A stretch of 64,000 bases of DNA, from the NCBI RefSeq assembly GCF_021353265.1, contig NZ_JAJTWU010000010.1, positions 186,001 to 250,000 on the forward strand, written 5' to 3'. Source of the stretch: Pelomonas cellulosilytica (GTDB lineage: Bacteria; Pseudomonadota; Gammaproteobacteria; Burkholderiales; Burkholderiaceae_C). Under the pieces are notes generated by a model. That model had not been told where the DNA came from and made no database searches. It worked only from the letters and a program-made list of their open reading frames with translations. The translations under genes were made by a program, and so were the position numbers. Below, in pieces: positions 8,146 through 17,335 of this stretch. The number at the start of each line of letters is the position of its first letter. The first letter of the stretch is position 1.

Positions 8146-9308
8146 GCCTGCCCAGCCACTCGCTGACGCTGATCGCCGCCATCGGGGCCTGCGCCGGCAT
8201 CTCGATGACCGTGTGGCTTGCCTTTGCGCTGCCGGCGCGAATCGCACCGCGCGCCTCGCTGCTGATGGCCTGCGCCAACGGCACTGTCATGGTGTCGCTC
8301 GTGTTCCGCCTGATGCGCAGCACCCATCCCGGCGGCGCGCTGATCGGCTGGACCGGCGACGTGCTCGCGGTGGCGTCCGCGGCGCTGCTGGGCATGGCCG
8401 TCACGGCCATCACTCGTCGTCGCGTGCCCTGGAGGCGCGTCTGCGCCACTGTCGCTGCGGTGGCGCTGGTGCTGCTGATCGCGCCGGGTGACGACCTGCG
8501 CTGGCCCGTGCGCATCGTCCACGGGGCCGGTGCCTGCCTGATGCTGGCCGCCGGCATCGGCGCCTGGCGCCAACTCAGTGTCGACACCAAACTGGGAGAC
8601 CGCCTGACGCCCGCGCCTCTGGCGCTGCCGATTTTTCTGCTGGCGATCCTGATGGCCGTGCGCTGCGCGGCCAGCTTCGTGCTGCCGCCCGAGCACCTCG
8701 ACATGCACCGGCCGACGCCGTTCAACATCGCGCTGCTGTGGGGCGGCGTCGTGGCCCTGCTGATGCAGAACGCAACGCTGGCCTTCCTCGTGCTGATGCG
8801 GCTGATCCGCCGCATCGAGCGGCTGCTGGAACGCGATCCGCTGACTGACACGCTGAACCGCAGCGCCTTCCACCAGGCCCTGAACCATGCCCACGCGTGG
8901 TTTCGCCGCGACCGCGGCTATGCGCTCGTCATGATCGATATGGACCGCTTCAAGCAGCTCAACGACACGCTGGGCCATGCCGCCGGCGACGCCGCGCTGC
9001 GGCAGATGGTGGCGGTGGTGCAACCTTGCCTGCGCGAGGTGGACCGCTTCGGCCGGCTGGGCGGCGAGGAGTTTTGTGTGCTGCTGCCGGACACCAACAT
9101 CGCCGGCGCCGCGCTGGTCGCCGAGCGCATGCGCACGCTGATCCACGCCGAGCCCCTGCGCTGGCTTGAGCAGGACTGGCCGCTCAGCGCCAGCTTCGGC
9201 ATCGCCGAGGCTGCGGCCACCGACACGCGCGGCGACGAGGTCCTGGCCCGGGCCGACCAGGCGCTCTACCGCGCCAAGCACTTGGGCCGCAACCTCGTGC
9301 AGGCCTGA
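8142..9308 (+). CDS. Membrane-bound diguanylate cyclase (GGDEF), second of a tandem pair
   Basis: 388 residues, same plan as the preceding gene: hydrophobic N-terminal half, then a GGDEF domain (RDPLTDTLNRSAFHQAL). GGEEF is at residues 307-311 and REVD five residues before it, so an intact active site and I-site are both present. Likely also a c-di-GMP synthase. The sensor halves are much more divergent than the catalytic halves, suggesting different inputs. Translationally coupled to the first by an ATGA overlap. It ends just before a hairpin shared with the convergent M13 peptidase gene. Confidence 0.92.
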   Translation: MSLPSHSLTLIAAIGACAGISMTVWLAFALPARIAPRASLLMACANGTVMVSLVFRLMRSTHPGGALIGWTGDVLAVASAALLGMAVTAITRRRVPWRRVCATVAAVALVLLIAPGDDLRWPVRIVHGAGACLMLAAGIGAWRQLSVDTKLGDRLTPAPLALPIFLLAILMAVRCAASFVLPPEHLDMHRPTPFNIALLWGGVVALLMQNATLAFLVLMRLIRRIERLLERDPLTDTLNRSAFHQALNHAHAWFRRDRGYALVMIDMDRFKQLNDTLGHAAGDAALRQMVAVVQPCLREVDRFGRLGGEEFCVLLPDTNIAGAALVAERMRTLIHAEPLRWLEQDWPLSASFGIAEAAATDTRGDEVLARADQALYRAKHLGRNLVQA

Positions 9309-9346
9309 ACGGCCCTCTCCGCCGGCTCACCGGCGGCGTGGTTCAG
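9305..9346. terminator. Hairpin between convergent genes, candidate bidirectional terminator
   Basis: A perfect 7-bp stem CCGCCGG / CCGGCGG with loop CTCA (9319-9336) is nested in a second pair, CTGAAC (9305-9310) and GTTCAG (9341-9346). It fills the 39-bp gap between the GGDEF and M13 stops. No T-tract follows on either strand, so intrinsic termination is possible but unproven. Confidence 0.5.
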
Positions 9347-9347
9347 G

Positions 9348-11396
9348 TCACCACACCTTGCAATGCGCGCCTGCCGGCTTCACGAGCTTGGCGCCGGGCT
9401 TGCAAGCGAAGGCCTTTCCGAACTCCGGCATGTTGACGACGACGCCGTTGATGCGCCAGCGGGCCGGTGAATGCGGGTCGATCTTGGCGTGGACGCGCAG
9501 CACCTCGGGCCGGGCGTCGGCGCAATCCCACTGCGCGAAGCCGACAAAGAAGCGCTGCTCGGGCGTCAGCCCGTCGCGCGACTCGCCCGGCTTGCCGGCC
9601 ATGTGGGCCTTCCAGGCCTCCCACGCGAGGATCAGGCCGCCCAGGTCCGCCAGGTCTTCGCCGAGCGTGAGCCGGGAGTTGATCTTGATGTTGTCGACGA
9701 CCGGGTAGGTACCGTACTGGTCCGCCACACAGGCGGCGCGCTTCTCGAACTCGCGGCCATCCTTCTTCGTCCACCAGCTCTTCAGGTTGCCCTGCGCGTC
9801 GAACTGGCGTCCCTCGTCGTCGAAGCCGTGCGTCAGCTCATGGCCGATGGTGCCGCCGGTGTTGCCGTAGTTGGGCGCCTCGTCGAGCTGTGGGTCGTAC
9901 AGCGGCGGCAGCAGCACGGCGGCCGGGAAGTTGATGTCGTTCATCTGCGGGTCGTAGTAGGCATTCACCGTCTGCGGCGTCATGTTCCATTCGCCGCGGT
10001 CCACCGGCTGGCCGATCTTGGCCAGCCGGCGCTTCGCCTCGAAGACATTGCCGCGGATGACGTTGCCGAGGAAGTCGCCCCGCTGCACGGTGAGGGCCGA
10101 GTAGTCGCGCCAGCGCTCGGGGTAGCCAACCTTGTTGACGATGGCCTTGAGCTTCTGCTGCGCACGGGCCTTGGTGGCATCGCTCATCCACGTCAGGCTG
10201 TCGATGCTGCGCGCCATCGCGGCCTCGATCTCGTCGGTCATCTGCACCGTGGCGGCCTTGAGCTCGGGCTTGAAGTTGCGGGCGACGAACTCCTGGCCCA
10301 GCGCCTCGCCCAACTGCACGTCGACGAGCTGCACACAGCGCTTCCAGCGCGCCTTGAGCTGCGGCGTGCCGGTCAGCGTCTGGCCATAGAAATCGAAGTC
10401 GGCCTGCACGAAGACCTCGTCCAGGGCCGGCGCCAGGCTGCTGGCGAGCTGCCAGCGCAGGTAGGTCTGCACGTCGGCCAGGCTCATCGCCTTCAGTCGC
10501 GCGGCCAGCGCCTTGAAGAAGGCCGGCTCGGTGACGTTGTAGCGCGCCTGGTCGGCGGGCACGCCCAGGCCGGCCTGGAAGGCGGCCCAATCGAAGCCCG
10601 GCGTCAGCGTCTGCAGGCCACGGGCGTCGACGACGTGGAAGGTCTTGTACGGGTCACGCTTGTCGACCTTGCTGAGCGACGCGCGGGCCAGCAGCGTCTC
10701 CGTGGCCAGCACGCTGCGCGCATGGGCCCGGGCCACGGCGGGTGCGTCGCCGAGCAGTTCGAAGAAGCGCGCCACATGCGCCTCGTAGGCGTTGCGGATC
10801 TTGAGCGTCTTGTCGTCGCGCTTGAGGTAGTAGTCGCGATCGGGCAGACCCAGCCCGCCCGCGTAGGCGAAGGCGATCTGGCGCGTCGCATCGGCGAAGT
10901 CCTGGCCCGCGCCGAAGCCGAAGAACAGCCGCTCGTTGCCCGTGGCCAGCTGCAGCTCGGCCAGCAGCCCCGGCAGCGCCCGCTTGTCCTGCAGCGCGGC
11001 GATGCGGTCCAGCAGCGGCTGCAGGCCCTTCAGCCCCGCCGCCTGCACGGCGCCCTCGTCCATGCAGGCGGCGAAGTAATCGCCCAGCTTGGCCTGCGTC
11101 GGGCTGCGCTCGGCGCCGGCATCGCCCAGCTTGTCCAGCACGCCCCACAGGTAGCGCTGGTTCTCGTTCGCCATCTTCGCGTAGACCGACCAGCGAGACT
11201 GGTCGGCCGGGATCGGGTTCTTCTGGCTCCACGCACCGCAGGCGAAGCGGTAGAGGTCGTCGCACGGATCGGCGTTGCGGTCCATGACGGTCGTGTCGAG
11301 GCTCGGGATGTAGGGCAGCGCGTCGAGCGGCGCCTCGTCGGCCGCATGGGCCAGCGTCGCCGACAGCACGGCGGCAAGCAGCATCAGTCGTTTCAT
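9348..11396 (-). CDS. M13 (neprilysin-like) zinc metallopeptidase, secreted
   Basis: 682 residues with a signal peptide (MKRLMLLAAVLSATLAHAA), so periplasmic or exported. M13 oligopeptidases cleave small peptides. Family marks: DPCDDLYRFACGAW near the N terminus, VNAYYDPQMNDINFPAAVL (substrate-binding Asn-Ala-x-Tyr), the zinc motif HELTHGFDDEG around residue 518, GEDLADLGG with the third zinc ligand Glu, and the closing HCKVW typical of the family's C terminus. Length is normal. It is transcribed towards the GGDEF pair; upstream a CACAAT -10-like element precedes a short leader. No linked regulator is evident. Confidence 0.95.
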   Translation of the reverse strand: MKRLMLLAAVLSATLAHAADEAPLDALPYIPSLDTTVMDRNADPCDDLYRFACGAWSQKNPIPADQSRWSVYAKMANENQRYLWGVLDKLGDAGAERSPTQAKLGDYFAACMDEGAVQAAGLKGLQPLLDRIAALQDKRALPGLLAELQLATGNERLFFGFGAGQDFADATRQIAFAYAGGLGLPDRDYYLKRDDKTLKIRNAYEAHVARFFELLGDAPAVARAHARSVLATETLLARASLSKVDKRDPYKTFHVVDARGLQTLTPGFDWAAFQAGLGVPADQARYNVTEPAFFKALAARLKAMSLADVQTYLRWQLASSLAPALDEVFVQADFDFYGQTLTGTPQLKARWKRCVQLVDVQLGEALGQEFVARNFKPELKAATVQMTDEIEAAMARSIDSLTWMSDATKARAQQKLKAIVNKVGYPERWRDYSALTVQRGDFLGNVIRGNVFEAKRRLAKIGQPVDRGEWNMTPQTVNAYYDPQMNDINFPAAVLLPPLYDPQLDEAPNYGNTGGTIGHELTHGFDDEGRQFDAQGNLKSWWTKKDGREFEKRAACVADQYGTYPVVDNIKINSRLTLGEDLADLGGLILAWEAWKAHMAGKPGESRDGLTPEQRFFVGFAQWDCADARPEVLRVHAKIDPHSPARWRINGVVVNMPEFGKAFACKPGAKLVKPAGAHCKVW

Positions 11397-11482
11397 GAGA
11401 GGGAGCCAAAGGCTGAGGTGGCGCGATTGTGGTCCTGCCCACGCTGGACCTAGGCGGGCGGCTGCTGCGCTAAGGTTGCGAC

Positions 11483-11980
11483 ATGAGAACCCTGCGCGAC
11501 CTGAACACGCCGCCGGCCCACATCAAGGGCCGCGTGGAAGCCCTCATCATGCGCGGCGCGCCGCGCGACCCGGCCCGCACCATCGAGGCCACCACGGCGC
11601 TGGCCGGCATCGGCCTGGCCGACGACCGGCTGGGCCGCCGCGGCGAGGCCGAGCTGTCGACCCGGCAGGTCACGCTGATCCAGCAGGAGCACTTGGCCGT
11701 CATCGCGACGCTGGCCCGCACGGCGCCGATCGACCCGGTGGGCCTGCGGCGCAACATCGTCGTGTCCGGCATCAACCTGCTGTCGCTGAAGAACCAGGTG
11801 CTGCGCGTCGGCGAGGCGCTGATCCAGATCGTGGGACCTTGCCAGCCCTGCTCGCGCATGGAAGAGGTCATCGGCGCGGGCGGCTATGCCGCGATGCGCG
11901 GCCATGGCGGCATGACGGCGCGCATCCTGCAGAGCGGCGCGCTGCGCGTGGGCGACCCGATCAGCGTGGAGACGCCATGA
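11483..11980 (+). CDS. MOSC-domain protein
   Basis: 165 residues. MOSC domains occur in molybdenum-cofactor sulfurases and in stand-alone proteins thought to deliver or transfer sulfur. Here almost the whole protein is the domain: LADDRLGRRGEAELSTRQVTLI, the RRNIVVSGINL strand pair, and GPCQPCSRMEEVIG, which carries the conserved cysteine. Stand-alone enzymes of this size include YiiM, which acts on N-hydroxylated bases, but I cannot assign that activity here. Its last 20 bases overlap the end of the convergent MocR-type gene. Confidence 0.88.
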   Translation: MRTLRDLNTPPAHIKGRVEALIMRGAPRDPARTIEATTALAGIGLADDRLGRRGEAELSTRQVTLIQQEHLAVIATLARTAPIDPVGLRRNIVVSGINLLSLKNQVLRVGEALIQIVGPCQPCSRMEEVIGAGGYAAMRGHGGMTARILQSGALRVGDPISVETP

Positions 11981-13412
11981 CCCGCGCACGCGCCACGGCG
12001 CGCTGAGCGCTTGTCGCCGCGCTGAGCTGCTGCTTCAGGTACTGGCCCAGCCGCGGCTGCTGGCTGAAGGCGGCGTTGAAACGCAGGTGGGGGTCGGGTG
12101 CGCCGTCGGCGGCGAACGTGGCGCCGCGCACGAGCAGGATGCCGTGGCGGAAGGCGTCCTTGACGAGCTCGTCCACTTCCACGCCGGCCGGCACCGCGCC
12201 CCACAGGAACAGCCCGCCCTCGCCTGCGTGGTCCAGCTGCACGCCGGCCTGGCTCAGCTGCTGCGTGGCCGCGGCGCGCGCCACGGCCAGGCGCTGCTGC
12301 AGGCGGTCCAGGTGCTTGCGCCAGCGGCCGGCGGCCAGCACCTCCAGCAGCACGAACTCGTTGAGCGCCGGCGTCGTCAGCACCGACAGGATCTTCTCGC
12401 GCAGCAGCGGCCTGAGCAGCGCCGGCTCGGCGGCCAGGTAGCCCAGCCGCAGGGCCGGGCTCATGGCCTTGCAGATGCTGGAGTAGTAGATGACGCGGTC
12501 CAGCCCGGAGAGCTGGGCCAGACGCGTCGGCGTGCCGGGGTGGAAGTGGCCCTGCACGTCGTCCTCGGCCACCAGCAGGCCGTGGCGCTCAGCCAGCCGC
12601 AGCACCCGGTGCAGGTTGGCCGCAGTGCTGCCCCAGCCGGTCGGGTTGTGCAGCACGCTCTGCAGGAACAGCAGCCGCGGGCGGTGGCGGGTGCATGCGG
12701 CCTCCAGGGCGTCGAGGTCGATGCCGTCGGGCCGGCGCGGCACCGGCACGATGGTCACGCCGGCCTGGCGCAGGCGGTCGAACAGCAGGAAGTAGCCCGG
12801 CGTTTCCACGGCGACGGCATCGCCCGGGCTCAGGAAGGCGCGGCAGATCAGGTCGATAGCCTGCGTGCCGCCGTACGTCGTCATCACGCGGCTGGCGTCC
12901 ACCGCGATGCCCTGCCCGCGCAGCATCAACGCGAGGCGCTCGCGCAGTTCGGGCAGGCCCTGCGACGGGCAGCGCGAGGCCATGCCGGCCGTGGCGCGCG
13001 CTAGGCCCCGCTGCACGGCGGCGGCGGGCACGGCGTCTTCCAGCCAGGTCGCTGGCAGCGCGCCGCTGCTGGCCAGCAGCACGCCGGCGCGCTGGTCGCT
13101 GGCCTGCTGCGCCAGCCACACGGCTTCCTGCTCGTCGCCGGCTTCGACGCGGGCGGCGTCCGGCATCGCATTGGCCGGCCCCTCGGCGACGAAGAATCCT
13201 GCCGTGCCGCGCGAATCCACGAGGCCAGTGGCGACGAGCCGGTCGTAGGCCGTGACAACGGTGTTGGGGCTGACGCCCAGGCGCTGCGCGAGCTGACGGA
13301 TGGAGTTCAACCGTGCGCCGGGCGGCAGCTGCGCGCTGGCGATGAGCGCCTGCAGCCGCTGCTCGATCTGGTCGGCCAGCGGCGTGGGGGAATTGCGATC
13401 GAGCGAGAACAT
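11961..13412 (-). CDS. MocR-type (GntR-aminotransferase) transcriptional regulator
   Basis: 483 residues. The N-terminal 75 form a GntR winged helix (LADQIEQRLQALI, SIRQLAQRLGVSPNTVVTAYDRL). The rest is a class-I aminotransferase fold used as a PLP-dependent sensor: HNPTGW loop, VAEDDVQGHF with the PLP Asp, and SSICKAMSPALRLGY with the PLP lysine K315. ATG at 13412 shares its A with the stop codon of the LysE gene upstream (TGATG), so the pair is coupled and the exporter is the obvious regulatory target. The effector is probably an amino acid or vitamin B6-related compound; this is inference from the family. Confidence 0.92.
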   Translation of the reverse strand: MFSLDRNSPTPLADQIEQRLQALIASAQLPPGARLNSIRQLAQRLGVSPNTVVTAYDRLVATGLVDSRGTAGFFVAEGPANAMPDAARVEAGDEQEAVWLAQQASDQRAGVLLASSGALPATWLEDAVPAAAVQRGLARATAGMASRCPSQGLPELRERLALMLRGQGIAVDASRVMTTYGGTQAIDLICRAFLSPGDAVAVETPGYFLLFDRLRQAGVTIVPVPRRPDGIDLDALEAACTRHRPRLLFLQSVLHNPTGWGSTAANLHRVLRLAERHGLLVAEDDVQGHFHPGTPTRLAQLSGLDRVIYYSSICKAMSPALRLGYLAAEPALLRPLLREKILSVLTTPALNEFVLLEVLAAGRWRKHLDRLQQRLAVARAAATQQLSQAGVQLDHAGEGGLFLWGAVPAGVEVDELVKDAFRHGILLVRGATFAADGAPDPHLRFNAAFSQQPRLGQYLKQQLSAATSAQRAVARARVMASPR

Positions 13413-13996
13413 CAGTTCAGCAGCAGCACGGCCAGGAGGGCAAGGGACGCGGCCATGATGGCATTGAACACCCGCCGCCGTGCCGGGCTCGACAGCCAAC
13501 GCCCGATGCCCACGCCGAACAGCGCCCACATCGACACGCACGGAAAGCCGATGACCGCGCCAACCGCGCTGACGAACAGTGCGCCGGCCGGCACGCTCCA
13601 CCCCGGCGGCATGAAGACCGAGGCGATCGTCACGGCGCGCACCCAGCTCTTGGGGTTCACCGCCTGCATCAGCGCCGCTTCCGTGAAGCTGACGCGCTGC
13701 GGCGGGCGGTCGGTTGCCGCCGGGCTGCCGGCCAGGCGCCACGCGAGCACCAGCAGGTAGAGCGTGCCCGCCAGCCGCAGCGCGCTGTGCAGCAGCGGCC
13801 AGGCGACGAACAGCGCGCCGAGGCCCAGGCAGGTGATAAAGGTCTGCACGGCATTGCCCACGTTCATGCCGAAGATGGTGGGCAGCGTGCGCCGGTAGCC
13901 GTGGTGCGCGCCACTGGCCACCAGCATCATGTTGTTGGGGCCGGGCGTGCCGGACATCAGCGCGCAGTAGCCGAGAAAGGGCAGCAACTCGTTCAT
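13412..13996 (-). CDS. LysE/RhtB-family amino-acid exporter
   Basis: 194 residues with about six hydrophobic segments. The family signature is near the N terminus: LMSGTPGPNNMMLVASGAHHGYRRTLPTIFGMNVGNAVQ, followed by the central ALMQAVNPKSWVRA motif. Such inner-membrane proteins export amino acids or related metabolites. The start at 13996 (MNELLPFLGY) fits family length; a nine-residue upstream extension is Arg/Cys-rich and unlikely. It is the first gene of a pair with the MocR-type regulator, its TGA overlapping that gene's ATG. Confidence 0.92.
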   Translation of the reverse strand: MNELLPFLGYCALMSGTPGPNNMMLVASGAHHGYRRTLPTIFGMNVGNAVQTFITCLGLGALFVAWPLLHSALRLAGTLYLLVLAWRLAGSPAATDRPPQRVSFTEAALMQAVNPKSWVRAVTIASVFMPPGWSVPAGALFVSAVGAVIGFPCVSMWALFGVGIGRWLSSPARRRVFNAIMAASLALLAVLLLN

Positions 13997-14087
13997 GCCG
14001 CCATTGCAGCGGCAGGCGCGCACGACGGGAAGGCACAGCGCGCCCCGCCGCGCGCGGTGCTGTATCAGCCCGCGGACCGGTACAGCC

Positions 14088-14501
14088 TCAGCACGGCGCC
14101 TGCTGGATGCGGATCATGTTGCCGGCCGGATCGCGCAGTGCGCAGTCGCGCACGCCGTACGGCTGGTCGGTCGGCTCCTGCACGATCTCGGCGTCGGCGG
14201 CCTGGATCTTCTCGAACGCGGCGGCAAGGTCGGGCGTGGCCAGCACGATCATGCCGAAGCTGCCCTTGGCCATCATCTCGACGATTGTGCGCTTCTCGTC
14301 ATCCGTCACGCCGGGCGTGGCCTGCGGCGGGTACAGCACGATGGACGTGCCCGCGCCGCCGGCCGGGCCGACGGTGATCCAGCGCAGACCACCGTAGCCG
14401 ACGTCGTTGCGAACCTCGAAGCCGAGCACGTCTCGGTAGAAGGCCAGGGACGCGTCGGCGTCGGTGTGGGGCAGGAATGCGTGGTGGATGTTGATCTGCA
14501 T
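14088..14501 (-). CDS. VOC-superfamily (glyoxalase/bleomycin-resistance-like) protein
   Basis: 137 residues. Two beta-alpha-beta-beta-beta halves are recognisable: HHAFLPHTDADASLAFYRDVLGFEVRNDVG, then an IVLATPDLAAAFEKIQAADAE half ending DCALRDPAGNMIRIQQ. The first half has His near the N terminus and the last conserved DPAGN; metal ligands are incomplete, so an enzymatic role is uncertain. ATG 14501 has AAGGA upstream. It follows an AraC-type regulator gene by 43 bp on the same strand, a pairing common in Burkholderiales, suggesting regulated expression together. Confidence 0.88.
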   Translation of the reverse strand: MQINIHHAFLPHTDADASLAFYRDVLGFEVRNDVGYGGLRWITVGPAGGAGTSIVLYPPQATPGVTDDEKRTIVEMMAKGSFGMIVLATPDLAAAFEKIQAADAEIVQEPTDQPYGVRDCALRDPAGNMIRIQQAPC

Positions 14502-14544
14502 GACTGTTTCCTTGAAAGGCGACGCCAGTCTAGGCACCGTCCCG

Positions 14545-14964
<420 letters not shown>

Positions 14965-15064
14965 GGGATGGAGGATATGTCCTACGCCCCGCCCGCCGCC
15001 GTCCGACCCGCAGCCCGGCAGTCACGGCGCAGACTGTCTCCTTCACACAGCGAAGGAGCCCGCC

Positions 15065-15397
15065 ATGGGACACAGCAGCCTCGTTGGCACGGAACAAGCC
15101 CCGCAACGCGCGGCCGGCCGGGATGAAGACGCTCTGGGGCCTTCCGACCTCACGGACACGGGCAGCGACATGTCCGGAGTCGACAGCCTGCCCACCGCCG
15201 ATCCGGGGGAGCCGGTGGACGTGACGCTCAGTCGTGACCGAGCTGTCGCGCCGATCGAGGGCAGCCTCGAAACGTCGGATGTGGAGGATGGTTCAGACAT
15301 CGACGTTGACCAGGTGATCGACGCGCCTGAACCTGACGACGCGACGCCCCGCCAGCAGGGTGACGCGGAGCCGATGACGCCGAGTTCGCGCCGCTGA
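15065..15397 (+). CDS. Small acidic protein of unknown function
   Basis: 110 residues, strongly acidic, low in hydrophobic residues and probably disordered. It has the best ribosome-binding site of the neighbourhood: AAGGAG about 7 nt before ATG 15065, which is why I favour a real gene starting there rather than the longer in-frame extension. No domain recognised. The last 170 bases are antisense to the C-terminal tail of the beta-propeller PEP-CTERM protein; both reading frames cannot easily be conserved, so one of the two overlapping ends is probably not functional. Confidence 0.55.
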   Translation: MGHSSLVGTEQAPQRAAGRDEDALGPSDLTDTGSDMSGVDSLPTADPGEPVDVTLSRDRAVAPIEGSLETSDVEDGSDIDVDQVIDAPEPDDATPRQQGDAEPMTPSSRR

Positions 15398-16616
15398 CCC
15401 GCGAGCCGCCCGCTGCGGTGTCGGGCTTGGGCGCGGTGGGCGCGCCTTGCAGGCGGCGCAGCACCGGCTGCAAGCCCAGGGCCAGCGCGACCAACGCCAG
15501 CGAGGCCGGCTCGGGCAGGTCGCGCGGCGCCTGGGGACCCAGCTCGCTGACGAAGACCTGCGACGCACCAGAGGGGTTGCGGCCGTCGATGTTCATGTTG
15601 GACACGAAGGCGATCGTGCGCCCGTCCTCGCTGAGCGCCGCGCTCATGCTGAAGCTACCCAGCGTGTCGGTCACCTGCTGGAAGCTGTCGGCCAGCAGGT
15701 CGTAGACGAAGACCTCCAGGCTGCCATCGGCGTTGCCGCCGGTCAGGTTGGCATCGGTGGTGAAGGCGATGCGGCTGCCGTCGCCGCTGGCAGTGACGCC
15801 ACTGAAGTTGCCACTCGTGGTGTGTGTCACCTGCTGCAGGTTCTGCGTGCCGATGTCGTAGCGGAAGATTTCGGTGTTGTGATCGGCGTTCTGGCCCAGC
15901 GGATCGAAATCCCCGGTGAAGAACAGGCTGCTGCCATCGGCGCTGAGCGCCGGCCGCTCGAAGCTGCTGCCACGCGGCCCCACCGCGGTCGTGACGCCGG
16001 TGGCCACGTCGTACAGCTGCATCGTCCGCCCGAAGGTCTGGTAGGCGACAAAGCGCGCATCGGCGCTCATCGCAAAGCTCATCGGGTTGCGGGTGACCGT
16101 GCCGACGAAGGACTGCGACGTCGTGTCGTACAGGCGCAGCCCTACATTGCTGATGTCCACTGCGATGGTCTTGCCGTCATGGCTGATGGCCGACTGTTCG
16201 AAGCCGCCCAGCGGCGTCAGCGTCGCGGTGACGTGGCTGCCGACGTCGTAGGTCTGCGTCTGGAAGCTGGAGAAGCCGCCGCTGCTGACGAAGTGCTGGT
16301 AGACGATGCGGCTGCCATCGCCGCTGATGGACGGCGTCTGGTTGCCTCCGGTGAAGCCGCCGTCGGAATGCTCGCTCACCTGGGTCAGCTGCCCGCTGCT
16401 GCGGTCGCGGACGAAGACCTCAAAGCTGTTGTCGGCGTTCTGTCCGGTCAGGTTGGAAGCGGAGTAGAACGCCAGCCGGCTGCCATCGGCACTCAGGCTC
16501 GGACCGAAGGAGTTGAAGTCGCCGCTGGTGACCTGCAACGGCGCGGCAGAGGCGAGACCGGACAGGCCGGTGGCCAGCAGCAGGGCGCAGGCGGTGGCAG
16601 GGCGTGGGGACATCAT
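15228..16616 (-). CDS. Exported beta-propeller (PD40/TolB-like) protein with PEP-CTERM-like segment
   Basis: 462 residues. Signal peptide MMSPRPATACALLLATGLSGLASA, then six or seven repeats of about 45 residues with the pattern LSADGSRLAFYS...NADNSFEVFVRD, as in TolB/WD40-like PD40 propellers. Around residue 367 comes a PEP-CTERM-like motif: LPEPASLALVALALGL followed by RRL, the signal recognised by exosortase in exopolysaccharide-producing bacteria. Normally translation stops within a few residues; here the frame runs on for about 90 more Ser/Arg/Pro-rich residues antisense to another gene. This suggests a lost stop or a frameshift near 15460. Function of the propeller unknown. Confidence 0.8.
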   Translation of the reverse strand: MMSPRPATACALLLATGLSGLASAAPLQVTSGDFNSFGPSLSADGSRLAFYSASNLTGQNADNSFEVFVRDRSSGQLTQVSEHSDGGFTGGNQTPSISGDGSRIVYQHFVSSGGFSSFQTQTYDVGSHVTATLTPLGGFEQSAISHDGKTIAVDISNVGLRLYDTTSQSFVGTVTRNPMSFAMSADARFVAYQTFGRTMQLYDVATGVTTAVGPRGSSFERPALSADGSSLFFTGDFDPLGQNADHNTEIFRYDIGTQNLQQVTHTTSGNFSGVTASGDGSRIAFTTDANLTGGNADGSLEVFVYDLLADSFQQVTDTLGSFSMSAALSEDGRTIAFVSNMNIDGRNPSGASQVFVSELGPQAPRDLPEPASLALVALALGLQPVLRRLQGAPTAPKPDTAAGGSRVSGANSASSAPRHPAGGASRRQVQARRSPGQRRCLNHPPHPTFRGCPRSARQLGHD

Positions 16617-16686
16617 GGCGGGCTCCGGAAAGCAGGGTGCGGTCTTGAACAGACGCGCCCGGCGCTCCGCCTGCGACAGCCCTCAC

Positions 16687-16706
16687 CCCCCGCACCCGCG
16701 GGGGGC
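16687..16706 (-). terminator. GC hairpin downstream of the lipoprotein gene
   Basis: Perfect 8-bp stem CCCCCCGC / GCGGGGGG with a 4-base loop, starting 3 bp after the stop of the lipoprotein at 16709 and upstream of the propeller gene. No U-tract, so it may be an intrinsic terminator of reduced strength or one of the palindromic elements seen elsewhere in this window. Confidence 0.4.
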
Positions 16707-16708
16707 GC

Positions 16709-17185
16709 TCAGGCGGGCTTGGCGGGGCAAGCCTTGGCCGCAGCCAGCCCGCGCAGGAAGCCCCGGCGCACGCCACCGGCAGTGATGGCGACGCTGACCT
16801 GGCGGGCATAGCGCTCGGCGCCGCTGAGCTTTCGTACCCAGCCCCGGAAAGGCACGACGCCCTCGGCCGTGCGCTGCAGCGCGCCGGTAGCGGCGTCCTC
16901 GCCACGGTCGAGCAGGCCGCTACGCCCGGCACCAGCCGGCGCGTCGAGGTCCGGGCCCAGCACCTCGTCCAGCGCACGGACGTCGGCCGCCAGCGCGGCG
17001 CAGCTTGTGTCGGCCGGCGTCGCGTACGGCGCCGCGGCGGCCGCCTTCAGCACGTCGGGAATGTCGGCGCGGACGACGTTGATGTCGGACAGCGGCGTCG
17101 TGGCGGCGGTCGCCACCTTGTCGGAGCTGGAACTGGCGCAGGCCGTCAGTGCGGCGGCGGCGAGGAGGATGAGATGACGTTGCAT
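16709..17185 (-). CDS. Putative lipoprotein of unknown function
   Basis: 158 residues. Short signal peptide ending LTAC (lipobox, Cys15), followed by a Ser-rich linker, so probably membrane-anchored in the periplasm. The body contains a helical region (DIPDVLKAAA, CAALAADVRALDEVLGPDLD) and a C-terminal VVPFRGWVRKLSGAERYARQVSVAITAGGVRRGFLRGLAAAKAC. This layout, with a conserved final Cys-Pro, recurs in Burkholderiales hypothetical lipoproteins, as far as I recall; no function is assigned. It lies between the two PEP-CTERM genes, co-directional with the propeller gene. Confidence 0.75.
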   Translation of the reverse strand: MQRHLILLAAAALTACASSSSDKVATAATTPLSDINVVRADIPDVLKAAAAAPYATPADTSCAALAADVRALDEVLGPDLDAPAGAGRSGLLDRGEDAATGALQRTAEGVVPFRGWVRKLSGAERYARQVSVAITAGGVRRGFLRGLAAAKACPAKPA

Positions 17186-17335
17186 GGCCGCCGATCATCT
17201 CAGGCCGCGGCGCGACCGGTCAGCGCGGCAACCCGCATCCGCGCGCCGGCCCGCATCCGCAGGCTTGGGGATGGCCAGCGCCATCGGCTGTGGCCAGCAT
17301 CGCCGCGCCCAATCCCGGGCGTCAGGAGATTCGAC

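Noticed and set aside
11961..14036. A 691-codon fusion of transporter and regulator
   Set aside because: The frame from 13413 to 14036 is out of register with the real LysE gene; the MocR protein starts at 13412.
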